Both the position numbers and the translations under genes were made by a program. Below, piece after piece: positions 42,670 through 54,570 of a DNA stretch of 64,000 nt. The notes under the pieces were generated by a model. The model saw only the letters and a list, made by a program, of their open reading frames with translations, ran no database searches and was not told the origin of the DNA. The stretch is from Siphonodentalium dalli (lineage: Eukaryota; Mollusca; Scaphopoda; Gadilida; Siphonodentaliidae), in the NCBI GenBank assembly GCA_032622095.1, contig CP136061.1:39129797-39193796 (forward strand). Direction: 5' to 3'. Within the stretch, counting starts at the first letter, position 1, and every line of letters begins with the position of its first letter.

Positions 42670-45600
42670 ATGATTGTAAGATAAGAAATTTGTAACTGTT
42701 GAACATTTTGACCAAAGTTGGGGATAGACACCAATTAAGCACCCCCTCCCCATGTCCCCCACCTCCCCAATCACGTCATAACCTATCAATGATATAGTTG
42801 AACGTGATTTCATAAGTTATATTCATGTCTGGGCGACAAAAATGTGTAAATGTCCCTCAGGCGGACTTCAGAGGAGGAAATATGATGTCGCTGGCATTGA
42901 AATATTGTCACACCTGGATCTTTCAATAATGCCCAGATTAAGTAAATGAATATAACATCTCATATTCTCCTGAGAGTAGATTTATATTAACATTGGTCAT
43001 TTATAAAGGCGGGCATGATTATGATACTATACTCATCGAGACTTTCAATCTATTATTTATGCCAATTAATGTTACTTAATCTCCCGTATTGGGTATTTAT
43101 TGTGTTATTTCTTAATATGTTCTATTATGCAAATACATATATAAGCTACAGTCATTGTCCGGTTTAAAATACACAGATACACAAGCCGATTTTCGGACCA
43201 AAGTGCAGAAATCGTTCGAATAAATCTCATGTACGCGATGTGACTCGTCTACTGCAACGTCTATGCACTGATAAATCAGGTCACGCGCTAGCATCTCGAC
43301 CAATCAAATGCCCGCATTTCGACGAAAACGAAAGTAGTTGTAATTGTACATATACATATAATATATACACACACCGGTCAGTAACTTCAGAAAGCCATCA
43401 GTAATATAATTAATAATGAATAATCCCATAATTTCGCATTTAGTTCTCAGAATCATGGATCATGCTAAACTTAAACTTTATTAACCATGGCCTAAACTTG
43501 GCATTGCTCAATAACTTGGGAAACAATGTAACTGTTCAGGAGCTCAAAAGAGGGAGTGGGAACAAATGTAGAAATTTCAAGCTGGACACTCCAACATACA
43601 TCATCCAGCCACATTTAAGTTTCTCAGTTATTTTAGTCAAAATTGGTATATTTCTTATCTCTCTTCTCACCAGTGTCAACTCGGTGGGTAGAAATGGGAA
43701 TTGCCAGGCGCATAGTAACAGCTTGTGGCACTTACGTGTTGAATTTTGAATCAACAACTGGTGGATATCTTTGTTGGCTTCAGGACACTGGCTTGTAGCG
43801 CGCTAAACGGTCCTCAACATGCACTGCCCTTATATGCCGTCACTATATATTATCTAAGCTGATACGAAACACTCTTTATTTCCCATATGAGGCAAAGGCA
43901 CATACCCCATGATATTCTCCAACTTGACCACCTATATGATATTACCTGGCCATGTGTACCAATGTTACTGCATATTGTCTACGATGGCAAGGAACGCTCT
44001 TTATTGCTCATATATGTTTATTAGTGCCCCTTTATGTCGCATGTGAGAGGTAAACGGGACCTATAGCGTGAGACTCATCATGTCAATTTGCCGCCCTGAA
44101 TAAATATCCAACGACCAACTTCCATTTTAACTATATAATTAATTATTTAGTTAACTTAATTAGTAGTGCCCTTTGAGACATCTGAGGTCAAATAAGATTT
44201 CCCGGGTCAAATTACCCATATGTACAAATGTTCAGCTCCGTTGATCCAGCTGTTGTGTCGGCTGCAGTCCGAACACACAAACCAACTTGAGTTTTATTAC
44301 TATAGGTGAACGAGTCTGCAGTCATTTACCATATCACATACAATAATGTACCAAATTTTCTTTATGAGTCCCCTTAAAGTATATCTCAACTAGGCCACCT
44401 ACATGATATTACCTGGTACATTAAGTCTATCTAACTTAGTAGACAGGGTCAAACATGTGCATGTCATAATTCAACACCAACTAGAGGGTCTCCATTTGGG
44501 GTGGGGTTGGTCGTGTCCACCTTGAAATTTCAAACCGCATACCAAACTCCAATGTTTGCGAAATACCTGGGACTAATATAACATCATTCTATATTATATA
44601 GTGCCAGTAAATAGCATTTAGATTAGAATTTTCACAACTTAATTACTGCATGGTACTTCAAGTTTACACCAATAATTATGTTGGACATTTCCAAACTGAA
44701 CCCCCCCCCCACAAAAAAACGTCTCACTACCGCAACTCGAAATCATTTTTTTAATTCGAGTCGAAAAAAGTACGACGTTTGTTTCAAATAAATGCGAGTA
44801 GACGCATTACCGACGGAGAATGCAGGTGGGCAACATGAATCTAATTGCTGGTGCGTCTGGGATCCGTGTTTGAAGCAAACGTCGCATCTCCGTCGACTCG
44901 GAATTTATATCGGAGAAATGCGAACGAGCTGCACAAATATATGCTAATGAGGGAATTCCAACTGAAATTCCAACTGAAACTGGAAAATCCCAACGAGCGT
45001 AATTTGGTGGTATTGAATTCGAGTCGACAAAAGTTTGTTTCAAATTAAATGCGAGTAGAGGCACTAAATAAATGTTATTACGTTTTGATATACCCGCTAC
45101 TAGGGACTTGACGACGGTGGGGGTACCCCTGGTAAGAATTTTCAACAGTTTGAAAGTTCATACTGGAAACAACATTATTAGTTGGAAATTTCACACCAAC
45201 CATAGGTTGAAATTGTTGTTGTAATTTGATTCTCCAACAATTAATAAGTGGAGAATTTGTTATTTTATCCCAACATTTGCATATTTTTCTACTTTTCGTC
45301 GAAAATTTGACTGAAATGGCCATAAGTCGGTAATGTTCCACCCTCGTGTGGTGTTAGGTTGTAAATGTCCAACACTTGGGAAGCATTGTCCTGGTTCTCG
45401 TGACCACCGTTGCCAGACAAACACTGATAATTAATTTAAGAAAACATTATTTTGCTATGCTTTTGTTCAATATTGTGAACTTAAATTATCATTAGTTGGA
45501 AATTTTCCAACCTTAGTTCGGGTGTCAGGTCAGCAATTCCAACATGTTGAAAGCTTGAGGCCAGTCTATAAATACTATAGGAAATTATGATTTACATGTT

Positions 45601-47080
45601 CAGAATTCAAAATGTTCTCACACCGTGCCCAACTACGATCGGATTTTCGGGTTCAGATCTGTAATTGTTCTTACACTGACGAACTATGGTCCGCCAGTGC
45701 ACGTCTACTGATCCATACATAATAGGCTATCATCCAAGAGTCCCCACCCCCCACAACGGAAACCCTCTAGCTGTACGTCCTTGTCCGCTATGTTTATTTT
45801 ACCACGCGGTTGTGGATAGGCCTACTGACCAGTGTTCGCGCTGGACCGAACAATATTGTGGCCAAAAGTTCAGCCAAATGAAAATATTATTAGCCAAATG
45901 AAAAAAACTTTTGGTTTTTGGCCAAATTAAAAAAAACTTTGGCCAAATTAAATCCTAGTACTGACGCAATCTAGTGTTATCCCCCGTTGACCTCGACTTC
46001 ATATTAACTTGTTTTAAAAAAAGGCACAACGATTTCGTATACAAAATAAACTGGATCTGATTTCTTTCATGTTTCACAGATTCAGAGCAAAATACCACCT
46101 ATATAATCATGTCCTACCTAAAAGTTACCTAAGAAATAGCGATATGAAACCAATAATGTCCAGTCCTCAAACTATTAACTAGGATCTTTCGTCGCTTGGA
46201 AGTCAAAAGCCCCATTTACTCACTACATTTCACGTTCTAGAATTTATATAATATAGAGATATTGTTTACAGATATCTGAATAACCGTTACATTTGATGTA
46301 CTATACAGATAGTATAACTTCATATTGATGTACTATACAGATAGTATAACTTCATATTTTAGCCGTTTTGACGAAAACCATCATGAACGCTTTGTGCCCT
46401 TTTACGAAATCATTTAGATTCGTCTTGAATTAAATTAGACGTTTGTTTCAACAGACGAATTTAGAATTAAATTCGAGTCTAATTCGAACTTAATTCGAGT
46501 CGTTGGTATTGCGACGTTTGTTCGAAAGGTCATGGAACAAATTCCAAACCGACCTGCCAGATAAATATTATTGTTTTCAATACCGCACAAAGTCACACCC
46601 AGAAATATTTGTCACGGTAACCATCGGTGAAGTGTGAAAGACGGACAATACTATTATTGTCAGGTATTTCGGAGTAATTGACCACATAAAATAGGTAATT
46701 CTTTGTGTGGCTGCTCCAGAGACGACATATTTGTTCGTCATGTGCATGGTGATTGCCAACTGAGTTTGATCAGCAAAAACAATCTTCACACAAATCGATT
46801 AATATCCGCAAACACCAAATTGTAAACAAATAAAACGTATTCGCCAGTGTCTTATGTGTCCCAACTGACGTCACGCACCAGATTTGACTGGGTTCATTCT
46901 GACGCCGTTTCGTTTCAGGCGCGCTTTCTGAGTGACGTCATACCGGAAAATTCAAATCGCGTGCTGCTTAGTACTTCGCGTTGCTATCGTTTTGGGGGTA
47001 TAACTGATTGATTTAGAATAAAAAGGTGTGGATTTTGCGAGTTGCGTATATCTCTTTAAAGTTTGTCCGAATTATGTTAA
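42670..47080. other. Long gene-poor stretch, no gene seen
   Basis: No exon, RNA gene or coding transposon is recognisable. Minor structure: reverse copies of the AATAAAGAGCGTT word at 43868-43880 (one mismatch) and 43993-44005; a C10 run at 44701-44710; AATTCGAGTCG-rich patches at 44750-45060 and 46430-46510; a perfect 32-bp duplication at 46293-46356; and two TGACGTCA words at 46866-46873 and 46933-46940. Confidence 0.5.
46866..46940. promoter_or_regulatory. Two perfect CRE palindromes 67 bp apart
   Basis: TGACGTCA occurs at 46866-46873 and 46933-46940 in a locally GC-richer patch. TGACGTCA is the CREB/ATF consensus. No transcript is identified next to it, so a regulatory role is only a possibility. 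Confidence 0.25.
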
Positions 47081-47082
47081 AC

Positions 47083-47413
47083 CAGTTACAAATAAACGTA
47101 TCGCATTGCTCGCATTTGCACACATGTTTCTCTTTCTGCATGCACTCTCTTTGCTCTCTACATTCGCTCACCAGTAGCATAAAATTGTATACTGAACTTA
47201 TACAGTTCGGGATAATATGTTGAATCAAATGTAGTCAGTTTTAGCTCAACTTGTCAGATATGTTGCCATGAGTTGTCTCCGCCATCCGCCCGTGTGTGCG
47301 CGCGTCGTGCGTCCGTCCGTCCACCAATAATTACCGTTGGCACACTCAAAAGGCCAAATCCCACAACCAATCGTCATCAAACACCATATGGATTCTCTAG
47401 ATGGGAACTTACC
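47083..47413 (+). repeat. Dispersed repeat family G, copy 2
   Basis: Pair-mate of 34800-35139, same orientation (shared words are given there). Confidence 0.75.
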
Positions 47414-47419
47414 GTTTTG

Positions 47420-48385
47420 TCCGAATTATTTTAAAATAGCTGCCAGCGGCCATCTTGGATTTTATTCTTAATATTCCTAAATCCTTTTGCACACCCTACA
47501 GATCACATCTCTCATCGAATCGCCAGCAAACTTCATATGAGTCTTCAGGGTGACCTTCAGTTTAATTTGTAAGACATGGCCAATACGGCCTTCTTTGATT
47601 TCACATTTGTATCAATCGGAACATCCTACAGACGATATTTATTACAGAAATGCTTTCAAAATGTGTAGACATGTTCCGGATTTTAAGGGACAGGTTTGAG
47701 AATCATATCAGTTACATACATGTGAGAGTCGCACTAGATCAGGTAACGTCGTCGATTATTGATTGAATTTTGAATTTTTTAACCCACACCAGTATCGTTC
47801 TCGCAAACACTGACCCACGACAGAAGATCTCCATTTGGTGCCATCGGTATTGTCTCTCGTTCGGTTTAGCGACGGACGCGCAGACGACATACATTTTCAG
47901 ATATAGAACATACTATAGCAGCATAATCCGGAATAATCCGAGTTAAATAGTTCAGAAATGTTGGTGCTCTCCGATCCCGAATCCAATCCATGACACGACT
48001 GGTGTCACTTCTTAAAATTTAAACTACACATTATGTTTTCTGTATCGCGGAGGTGCCTAAACACAATACGTTGGCGGATATGCGCGATAACATTGTTATA
48101 TCAATATTGGTGCACCTCTTTCAACCATATGTGAACCGTGCAGTTCGGTAACTGTGATTACTAACATACATGCTCAATTGAGATGAACATAAGTTTGGTG
48201 GAAATCATCGAAAAATTTCTTTTTGATAAATGTGTGTGTTGCAACCCCGGCACCCACCCTTGAAATATACTGCGAGTGACTTTTGCATCGTTATACACAT
48301 AATTATATTTCGAATATCATTTTGGTTAATGTGTATAAGTTTGGTAGAAGTCGGTGACAAATCCTCGCGCAAATTCGCACAACCT
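47420..48385. other. Anonymous DNA, no gene seen
   Basis: Nothing recognised in this interval of the inferred SRCR-gene intron. Confidence 0.45.
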
Positions 48386-48387
48386 AC

Positions 48388-48650
48388 CTATAATGTGAAA
48401 TAGGTACATAATGTGATTTTTTTATTCTGAGATAAGCAGATAATGCAGTTATAGCCGTCATTTCTCTTTATGGCGCGGCCCGCAGTGAAAACACACGTTA
48501 AAGAGCGTACACCTGAAAAGTCGTGTGCTGGCTTATTTGTCTCATTACAAACACATAATCTGCTTAGAATCACCACCAAAAGCTCTCATTTTCAGCACAT
48601 TAGCGACTCACAATGAGGCGATTGTAAGCAGTTTATCTGCGTATAACAAG
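48388..48650 (+). repeat. Dispersed repeat family H, copy 1
   Basis: Matches the complement of about 55790-56040: CTATAATGTGAAATAGGTA, CAGTGAAAACA, CACCTGAAAAGTCGTG and CATAATCTGCTTAGAATC are shared. The two copies are inverted relative to each other and lie on both sides of two SRCR exons. Confidence 0.75.
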
Positions 48651-48749
48651 TCCTTTATGAGCAGCTACTGTGCTGGTTGTATACAGATAGCATTACATTC
48701 GGAATCATCTGGATGGTCACGAGGCGTACTCCTTTAAGTATTTACTCAC

Positions 48750-49046
48750 CCGGACATTCCACTCCAGCGTCATGACTGTGTTGACAGCTATGTGTTCCCC
48801 ATCCGTTGTGAGAGCAACTCCACACTGAAGTCTCATTTCCAACGCATGTGACTTCGTCCAGCCAGATAGGTCCCATCCCCTGTCCATAGCTTCTGGCGAT
48901 TCCCCCTCGCAAACCAAGAGTCCTGCACACGACAGCTGCATCAGTGTTATCCCATCCATTGTCGCACACTGTTCCCCATTGATCGTTCCTATACACTTCA
49001 ACTCGACCAGAAGCTGTGCTGGTACCACCAACTAACCGAATGTTAT
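48750..49046 (-). CDS. SRCR-domain exon 2
   Basis: A 297-bp exon encoding one SRCR domain. The minus strand has CAATTTTAG just before it (acceptor) and GTGAGT from 48749 (donor), both phase 1. Core: [88 protein letters not shown]. This is the best-preserved of the three domains, with the usual IWLDEV.C and WSCSHNGWG blocks. Six cysteines, group-A-like pattern. Same phase and orientation as the exons at 54.9 and 34.1 kb, so it is most likely the middle exon of one multi-SRCR gene. Confidence 0.9.
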
Positions 49047-49424
49047 CTAAAATTGAGCATTCGTGGCGTCATTGATAATGTGCATGTATATTTACCTTGT
49101 AGCTATTATTATTATGTGTTGACAGCGCTCTCGGTACACGTAATACCGGTCATTAACACATAATCGGAACGGAGCATTGAGGCAGATCTGAAAATGAGTA
49201 TGTAACTAACATCCAGAAAAAGGCTGGGCTCGAAATGGATGCAAATTTACAATGACGAATCATCCTTATGTTATATGTAATTGTGCGCAGTGCGCTATAA
49301 TAAGAACTGATTTAACGCAGGTCATACACCTCAAACTATAATGCTTTGTTTAGTTATGTATTGGACATCTTATATGTCCATGTCACATAAGACAACGTCG
49401 CTGTGAATTGAAATATACAATTGC

Positions 49425-49785
49425 CCAGGTTAAACTGAAAACATTTGCAGTGGACATTTGTTGGGAATAAAGAATAATATTGCTCAAAATTTTACACGAA
49501 TTTTCTCATGAATTGAATATTCAGATGGCATCACACAACGTCATTTTTATACATGAATTGTCAATAGTGGCTCACCTTGTCGGAGGGATTGTCATTTCAT
49601 TTTGTTTATCGCGATTAATTCGTCCCACCAATAAAGCAGTATTTATTTATTTAAAACTGCGCATACTTCAAACGTTATCATTGTATTGTACAGTCAACGT
49701 GGTTAGAATTTGTAATGTTTATTATTGGGATCAAACATACACATCATAAACACATTTGTTCGCAAATATAAAAGATGCCAATTGG
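49425..49785 (-). mobile_element. Internal fragment of the large Helitron-like family
   Basis: Matches, in inverted orientation, the 3' half of the element at 59719-62550 (62250-62520): GTGGCTCACCTTGTC, TTTGTTTATCGCGATTAATT, GTATTTATTTATTTA and CATAAACACAT.TGTTCGCAAA. No clear CTAG end is left, so it is truncated. Confidence 0.65.
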
Positions 49786-49914
49786 GAATTACATACATGT
49801 AGTGATGTATAAATAAGAAGACATCTTCTAAAAATTGGAGACCGATTACCTTATTGGACAGCTCATATAAGCTGGCATCTGCATGTATAGCTCAGCGGAT
49901 GAGACGAGTTCTTA

Positions 49915-51790
49915 ATTAATGAGGACCAAACGGGCTTCTTGAAGGGTCGATAGGAGACAATATACGACTGATTTGTGATCTTATATACCAAACTAACTTG
50001 AAGAAAAATCCTGGCCTCTTACTACTTTTAGATTTTGAGAAAGCATTGGAAATTCATGCGCAAATGTCTTGATTTTTTCAACTTTGGAGAATCGATAAAA
50101 ATATGGATCTCAATATTTTATACGAATTTGAACTCTTCTTTACTCATAAATGGGCACATATCACAACGTTTCGGCTGGGCGATCCTATGTCTCCGTACAT
50201 TTTTTTGGATTTGCACGGAAATCCTAGCTCTCATGATTATAAATAATTTAAAAATTCAAAGGAATAACCCTCAATAGTTTTGAATTTAAGTTAACGCAGT
50301 ACGCACATGCCACGACACTTATTCTAGGTGGTACCGAAATTAGTCTGAGGGAGGCCTATTCCACCCTAGATGCCTTCGCTGAAATATCCGGACTCAAGCT
50401 AAATGCGAGTAAGTGTCAGGCGTCGTGGATTGGATCCATGGCGGGCGGCAAGAAAATATATGTCCGGACCTTCATCTCACCTTTGCAGACTCATTTAATC
50501 TTCTTGGAATCAACTTTAGTACTAATTTAAACAAAATGTCGATTAATTTTGAAAATAAGCTGAACGACTAACAGAAACATGGAACCATCGACTACTTACC
50601 CAATTTGGTCGTATGACAGTTATAAAATCCATCATTATCCCCAAATTAACTCACTTATTCATCACATTGCCTATCCCTAACAACAATTTCATGACCAAAC
50701 TCGAAAAAATATTATTCAATTTTCTTTTGCAAATATGTTACAAAAAAATAAGAAACAAACTCGATTGCAGGCACGCACAACCCCGATATAAAACTTGGCA
50801 GTCACACCATTATTTTTTATTCATGGCGAAAAAGAGGAATTATATATGTAAATGACTTGTTTCAAAGAGATGGAATATTACACACAGAACAATCCTTATT
50901 CGAATGTTATCATATACGTACAGCATCCGGCAACAAATAATACCTATGGTACAAAAGCTCAACCAACCCTTATTTCGTATTGAAAGCCCTTTCCTTCCAA
51001 GTAACTTTGTGATCACGTTGAATAATACTCATGGTGGACAGGACTTCTACAAAAATATATATTCAATGAAGATCGTCCCATAAGAGATGACAGGCTGAAT
51101 TTGAGGATAATGACATTCAATCGGGAAAACTACCACCATCTTGTTTTTACCACGACGCCTGACACGAACTTGTAGTGGCTACAATATAGAATTAATAATA
51201 AAATACTTTCCAGAAAGAAATTTCCTAAAATAGTCAACTTGGAACAAAATGATTTATGTAACCGCTGCGGCACAACATCTGAATAAATATCCCATATTTT
51301 TTGGGACTGTCCACATGTAAAACACTCTATAAATGATGTTACTGTTTGGTGCAAATCAAATGGTATCGCCTATAACTCTATGAGGAATCTGTTTTGGCTA
51401 CTGATAAAACAATACTTATATAAACTAAATTTAATCCTGATATGTTATCACTAAAGTCCTTTCTATCAGAACTACAGTCTAGATATTACAGGAGAAATTG
51501 TTGGCACAATGCCAACTGAAATTACCCTCTTTCGAGAAAAACTGGTTTTTAATCATAGAAGCTCTTTAAAAAAGTCAGAAGCAAACAAACCATGATGTAT
51601 CAAAAGATCGTTCCCACCCAAACCCAACTTTATCTCTCAAACTCACAAGTATTCGCCAGAGGAATAAGTTCTGAGTATCCGTCGAGTTGATCCACCATGA
51701 AATGGAATAATCTTATTTCTACATTAATCAAGATCCCATTATACTTAGCAAAGGGCTATATATACAGAACCCGCAAAGACTGAAATAGTT
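49915..51790 (+). pseudogene. L1/Tx1-like LINE ORF2 fragment, heavily decayed
   Basis: Plus strand, read through many frameshifts. NEDQTGFLKGR and IGDNIRLICDLIYQTNLKKN then LLLLLDFEKA (motif A) lie at about 49.92-50.05 kb, and GDPMSPYIF (motif B) near 50.18 kb. AYSTLDAFAEISGLKLNASK and DSFNLLGINF follow at 50.35-50.52 kb. The C-terminal finger-like NDLCNRCGTTSE..SHIFWDC lies near 51.25-51.31 kb. These blocks are typical of L1/Tx1-group ORF2 and differ from the CR1/Jockey-type elements elsewhere in the window. Motif C is damaged. Not functional. Confidence 0.75.
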
Positions 51791-51884
51791 CTAGTCGGCA
51801 CCGAATATCAACATAAATTGGCTTTGATTCGCCTGCACTGTCATATTATTTTGAAACCACAAAGCAGTAATGTGTTGCCACTTG

Positions 51885-51977
51885 AATATGTAAGTATACC
51901 GTACACTGTTATATAATATGTAAGTATACCGTACAATGTTATATAATATGTAATTATACCGTACACTGTTATATAAT
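51885..51977. repeat. 30-bp tandem repeat, locus 1 (three copies)
   Basis: Unit AATATGTAAGTATACCGTAC ACTGTTATAT, three copies. The same unit recurs at 52742-52866. Confidence 0.9.
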
Positions 51978-52741
51978 TAGGGGATAACAGTGTGGTGTTT
52001 TGTGATTTCGGAAAGGTACATGGCGAATATACTGTGGCAAATTTAGTTAATGGGCGACGGCGGAGTCCCTCAATTACAATCGCTCTTATCGTTAAAAATG
52101 CTGATAAACATGAAAAATTGCCACTTCAAATAGAAATAAATATGCACAACAATTAGTTTCTGCATGTACCTGATGTCTTTTTCAGATGTTTACCACTTTC
52201 AAATTGAAGTTTTGATTTTACCGCGAACTTGAAATTGAATTGAAACAATGGGAAATTGTTTAATCAAAGCGTTGTATTTCACGCCGTGTCTCGCGGTTTC
52301 GTGTCAAGAAATTTGGTCAAAATGATATCGAGACACTGACATTGGTGGGATATGACGGTGTGGTGTTTTGTATTTTCTGAAAGTACATGTATACAGGGCG
52401 AATGTACTGACTGTCAATTTTCGACAAAAGAGGCAACGCTGGTTTGTTTTTAGCAACGAGCTAGTAACGGAAGTCAGTAGCAAGGGCGCCAACTCTATAA
52501 TCTACTCCGTAACGTCGTCGACATGTACTGCGTAAGGGTGACGTCATGGAGTGAAACGGAACAGTGAGCGGTGCTGGATTGGGCATGCATGTCCGAGATT
52601 AGGAATTCAGCTAACGGCAATATTGGCGCGTAGGAATACATTGAAGCGGTGAACCGGACTATACATTGCGACAGGTTATTGAATGAATAACCCCCCCCGC
52701 AAATATGTGGTGTTTCCGGGGGTATATTGGCCTAAGTACAT
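51978..52741. other. Spacer between two 30-bp arrays, partly duplicated
   Basis: No gene is visible. The block GTGTGGTGTTTTGT..TT..GAAAGTACATG occurs twice (about 51990 and 52359), so the spacer itself contains an old duplication. One TGACGTCA word lies at 52539-52546. Confidence 0.5.
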
Positions 52742-52866
52742 TATAATATGTAAGTATACCGTACACTGTTATATAATATGTAATTATACCGTACACTGTT
52801 ATATAATATGTAATTATTCCGTACACTGTTCTATGATATGTAGGTATACCGTACACTGTTCTATAA
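52742..52866. repeat. 30-bp tandem repeat, locus 2 (four copies)
   Basis: Same unit as 51885-51977, four copies with small changes (TAATTATTCC, CTATGATATG). Confidence 0.9.
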
Positions 52867-53059
52867 TGACCCAGAGCGGGGGTGGCCCAGAGTGGCCGCC
52901 AATACTACTCTTGTCACGATAGTGAAAGAGCATGTGATTGAAAGGATGTGTGCAAGTTAATGATAGCCTGGGGACGAAAGAGCGTGTGTGAGATCATCTT
53001 TTTGCTAATTTTGTTGCAATATATATATACACATTTAATTATGATCAATAAAAACTTAA

Positions 53060-53450
53060 AAAAAAACAACTCAAAGATTTTGAGTTATCATATCTCCATG
53101 AAGATACAGATGTTTTAAAGAAATGTCCAGGTTCTCCTCTTCTGCCATGGTGCTATACTGGCTAGTTATTCTCAGTTTAAAATAAATGTTCCTATACAGA
53201 GCGTGATTCTAAGACATGTGTGTTAAGCTATGAGTGTGTTCTAAAAAATGAAGGAAATCAACTGTATCGGACAGATGGACCCTTTTCAGATACCAGTAAT
53301 GGATATCCTGAAAAGTCATGTACCACTGACTGTGTTTTCCTTTATCTCAGAAGAAACAAAATTTGACTGTGCACTGACCACTATTATTGAAAGGCATGTC
53401 AATCTCTTTCTGAAATTGGACAAACTCAATTGTGACCTCAAATTACTACA
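53060..53450 (-). repeat. Copy of an internal segment of the large Helitron-like element
   Basis: Minus-strand sequence matches 61830-62200 (+) in order: AATAGTGGTCA..GTGCA.AGTCAAAT, GTTTCTTCTGA, TGACTTTTCA, TCGCTCTGT, and finally ATTTCTTT.AAACATCTGTA and GGAGATATGATA. The last part reads as a short peptide-like frame in both copies (LKHLYL then GDMI), but no protein family is recognised. Confidence 0.65.
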
Positions 53451-53565
53451 TACCTCGTTGAATTTACTACAAATACTCGTGAGCTACTACACCACGGGCT
53501 AGTATTACTACATCACTTGAGTGCTACAACACAACTCGTTAGTTACTACAAAACTCGGCGTAACA
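53440..53565. repeat. Degenerate short tandem repeat (CTACTACA..CTCG)
   Basis: Words such as TTTACTACAAATACTCGTGA, GAGCTACTACACCACGGGCT and GTTACTACAAAACTCG recur with a period of roughly 25-30 bp. Confidence 0.55.
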
Positions 53566-53614
53566 CCTACTCACACAGAAAGCTTGGGCGACGACGACCA
53601 GCAAGCAATGTGGT

Positions 53615-54245
53615 GCAATCAAAATGATGGTGGCAGTTTTATCTAAACCTCACTATAATCAGTACCAACATGAACCACACCGAAACCCCAATGATCACCG
53701 GTACACAAGTTATCTTTTGTTGTTGTTGACCAAATTTACAACCTCATCATGTATATATTCTCTGTCACCTTGTTTAAACTCATATATAGATTGTATCTGG
53801 GAGCGGGGACACTGTAAGTTGTTAAAACTGTAAGTTGTATCCCAATCCCGTTGTAAATGAACTTACAATAAAATATGTTTAAAGTAAAGTAATCACCGGT
53901 ATTCACTCCGAAAATTAGTTATCTGCAACGGGAATAGTATCGTATATGTCTACTATTTCCAAAAATGGTAATTTGCGCGGTCATTAGAAGTTTGAATAAG
54001 TCAAACAATTATAAATAACTAATTAACAATGTTATAAAATTAATCGAACCAGCGTAACATGCTGAGTAGTTGTCGTTGTTTTGCGGCGATCTCGGTGGTT
54101 ATTGGTGAGCCCTGATCTCTCTTCATGATTTGCGGTGATTACCATGGGGTCCCCTGGCGTTCAGAGTTTTGCTTATTTCACACTCTTCGCGTACTGTAGC
54201 GACATCGGCAATATAATTGCTGTACTGCTATTGAAGCAGCTACCA
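53615..54245. repeat. Dispersed repeat copy (pair-mate of 11.36-12.35 kb), interrupted
   Basis: Flanks match the block at 11355-12345. This copy is interrupted by a 188-bp retroposon at 53704-53891 instead of the tRNA-like foldback. Confidence 0.65.
53704..53891 (+). mobile_element. 5'-truncated retroposon with 10-bp target duplication
   Basis: Flanked on both sides by ATCACCGGTA (53694-53703 and 53892-53901), and absent from the paralogous repeat at 11.4 kb. The plus-strand end is AATAAAATATGTTTAAAGTA-like. It is probably the 3' tail of a LINE, whose last codons may be the frame ending CIWERGHCKLLKL. Confidence 0.7.
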
Positions 54246-54570
54246 TAATATTGAACTATATGGCATGATATGCATTTGGTGGGAAGATGTTTAGTTTTTG
54301 CCGGGAACCCAAAATGCACATAAACCAATTCCGATTTATTTTGCCATCAAAGTGGCTAAAATGCATACAGTTTGATACAATTGCAAATACTAGGAATAGA
54401 CATTCCACCGTGAAACAAAAACTCCCTGGATATTATCTACAAAGAACAACTACTGATACCATATTACACCTATTAACTTTGTATTTTCCATTTTTTAAAC
54501 ACAATATGTTGTGAGGTTCTACGGTAATCGCCATGGACACTTCTATTCAACTGTGAAACGTTTTACTCAC

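Noticed and set aside
49885-49910. A-box-like TAGCTCAGCGG
   Set aside because: There is no B box at the right distance; the following sequence is LINE RT coding sequence.
53248-53502. 84-codon plus-strand frame
   Set aside because: It lies on the copy of the Helitron C internal segment, whose homologous orientation is the minus strand; the frame is not kept in the copy at 61.8-62.2 kb.
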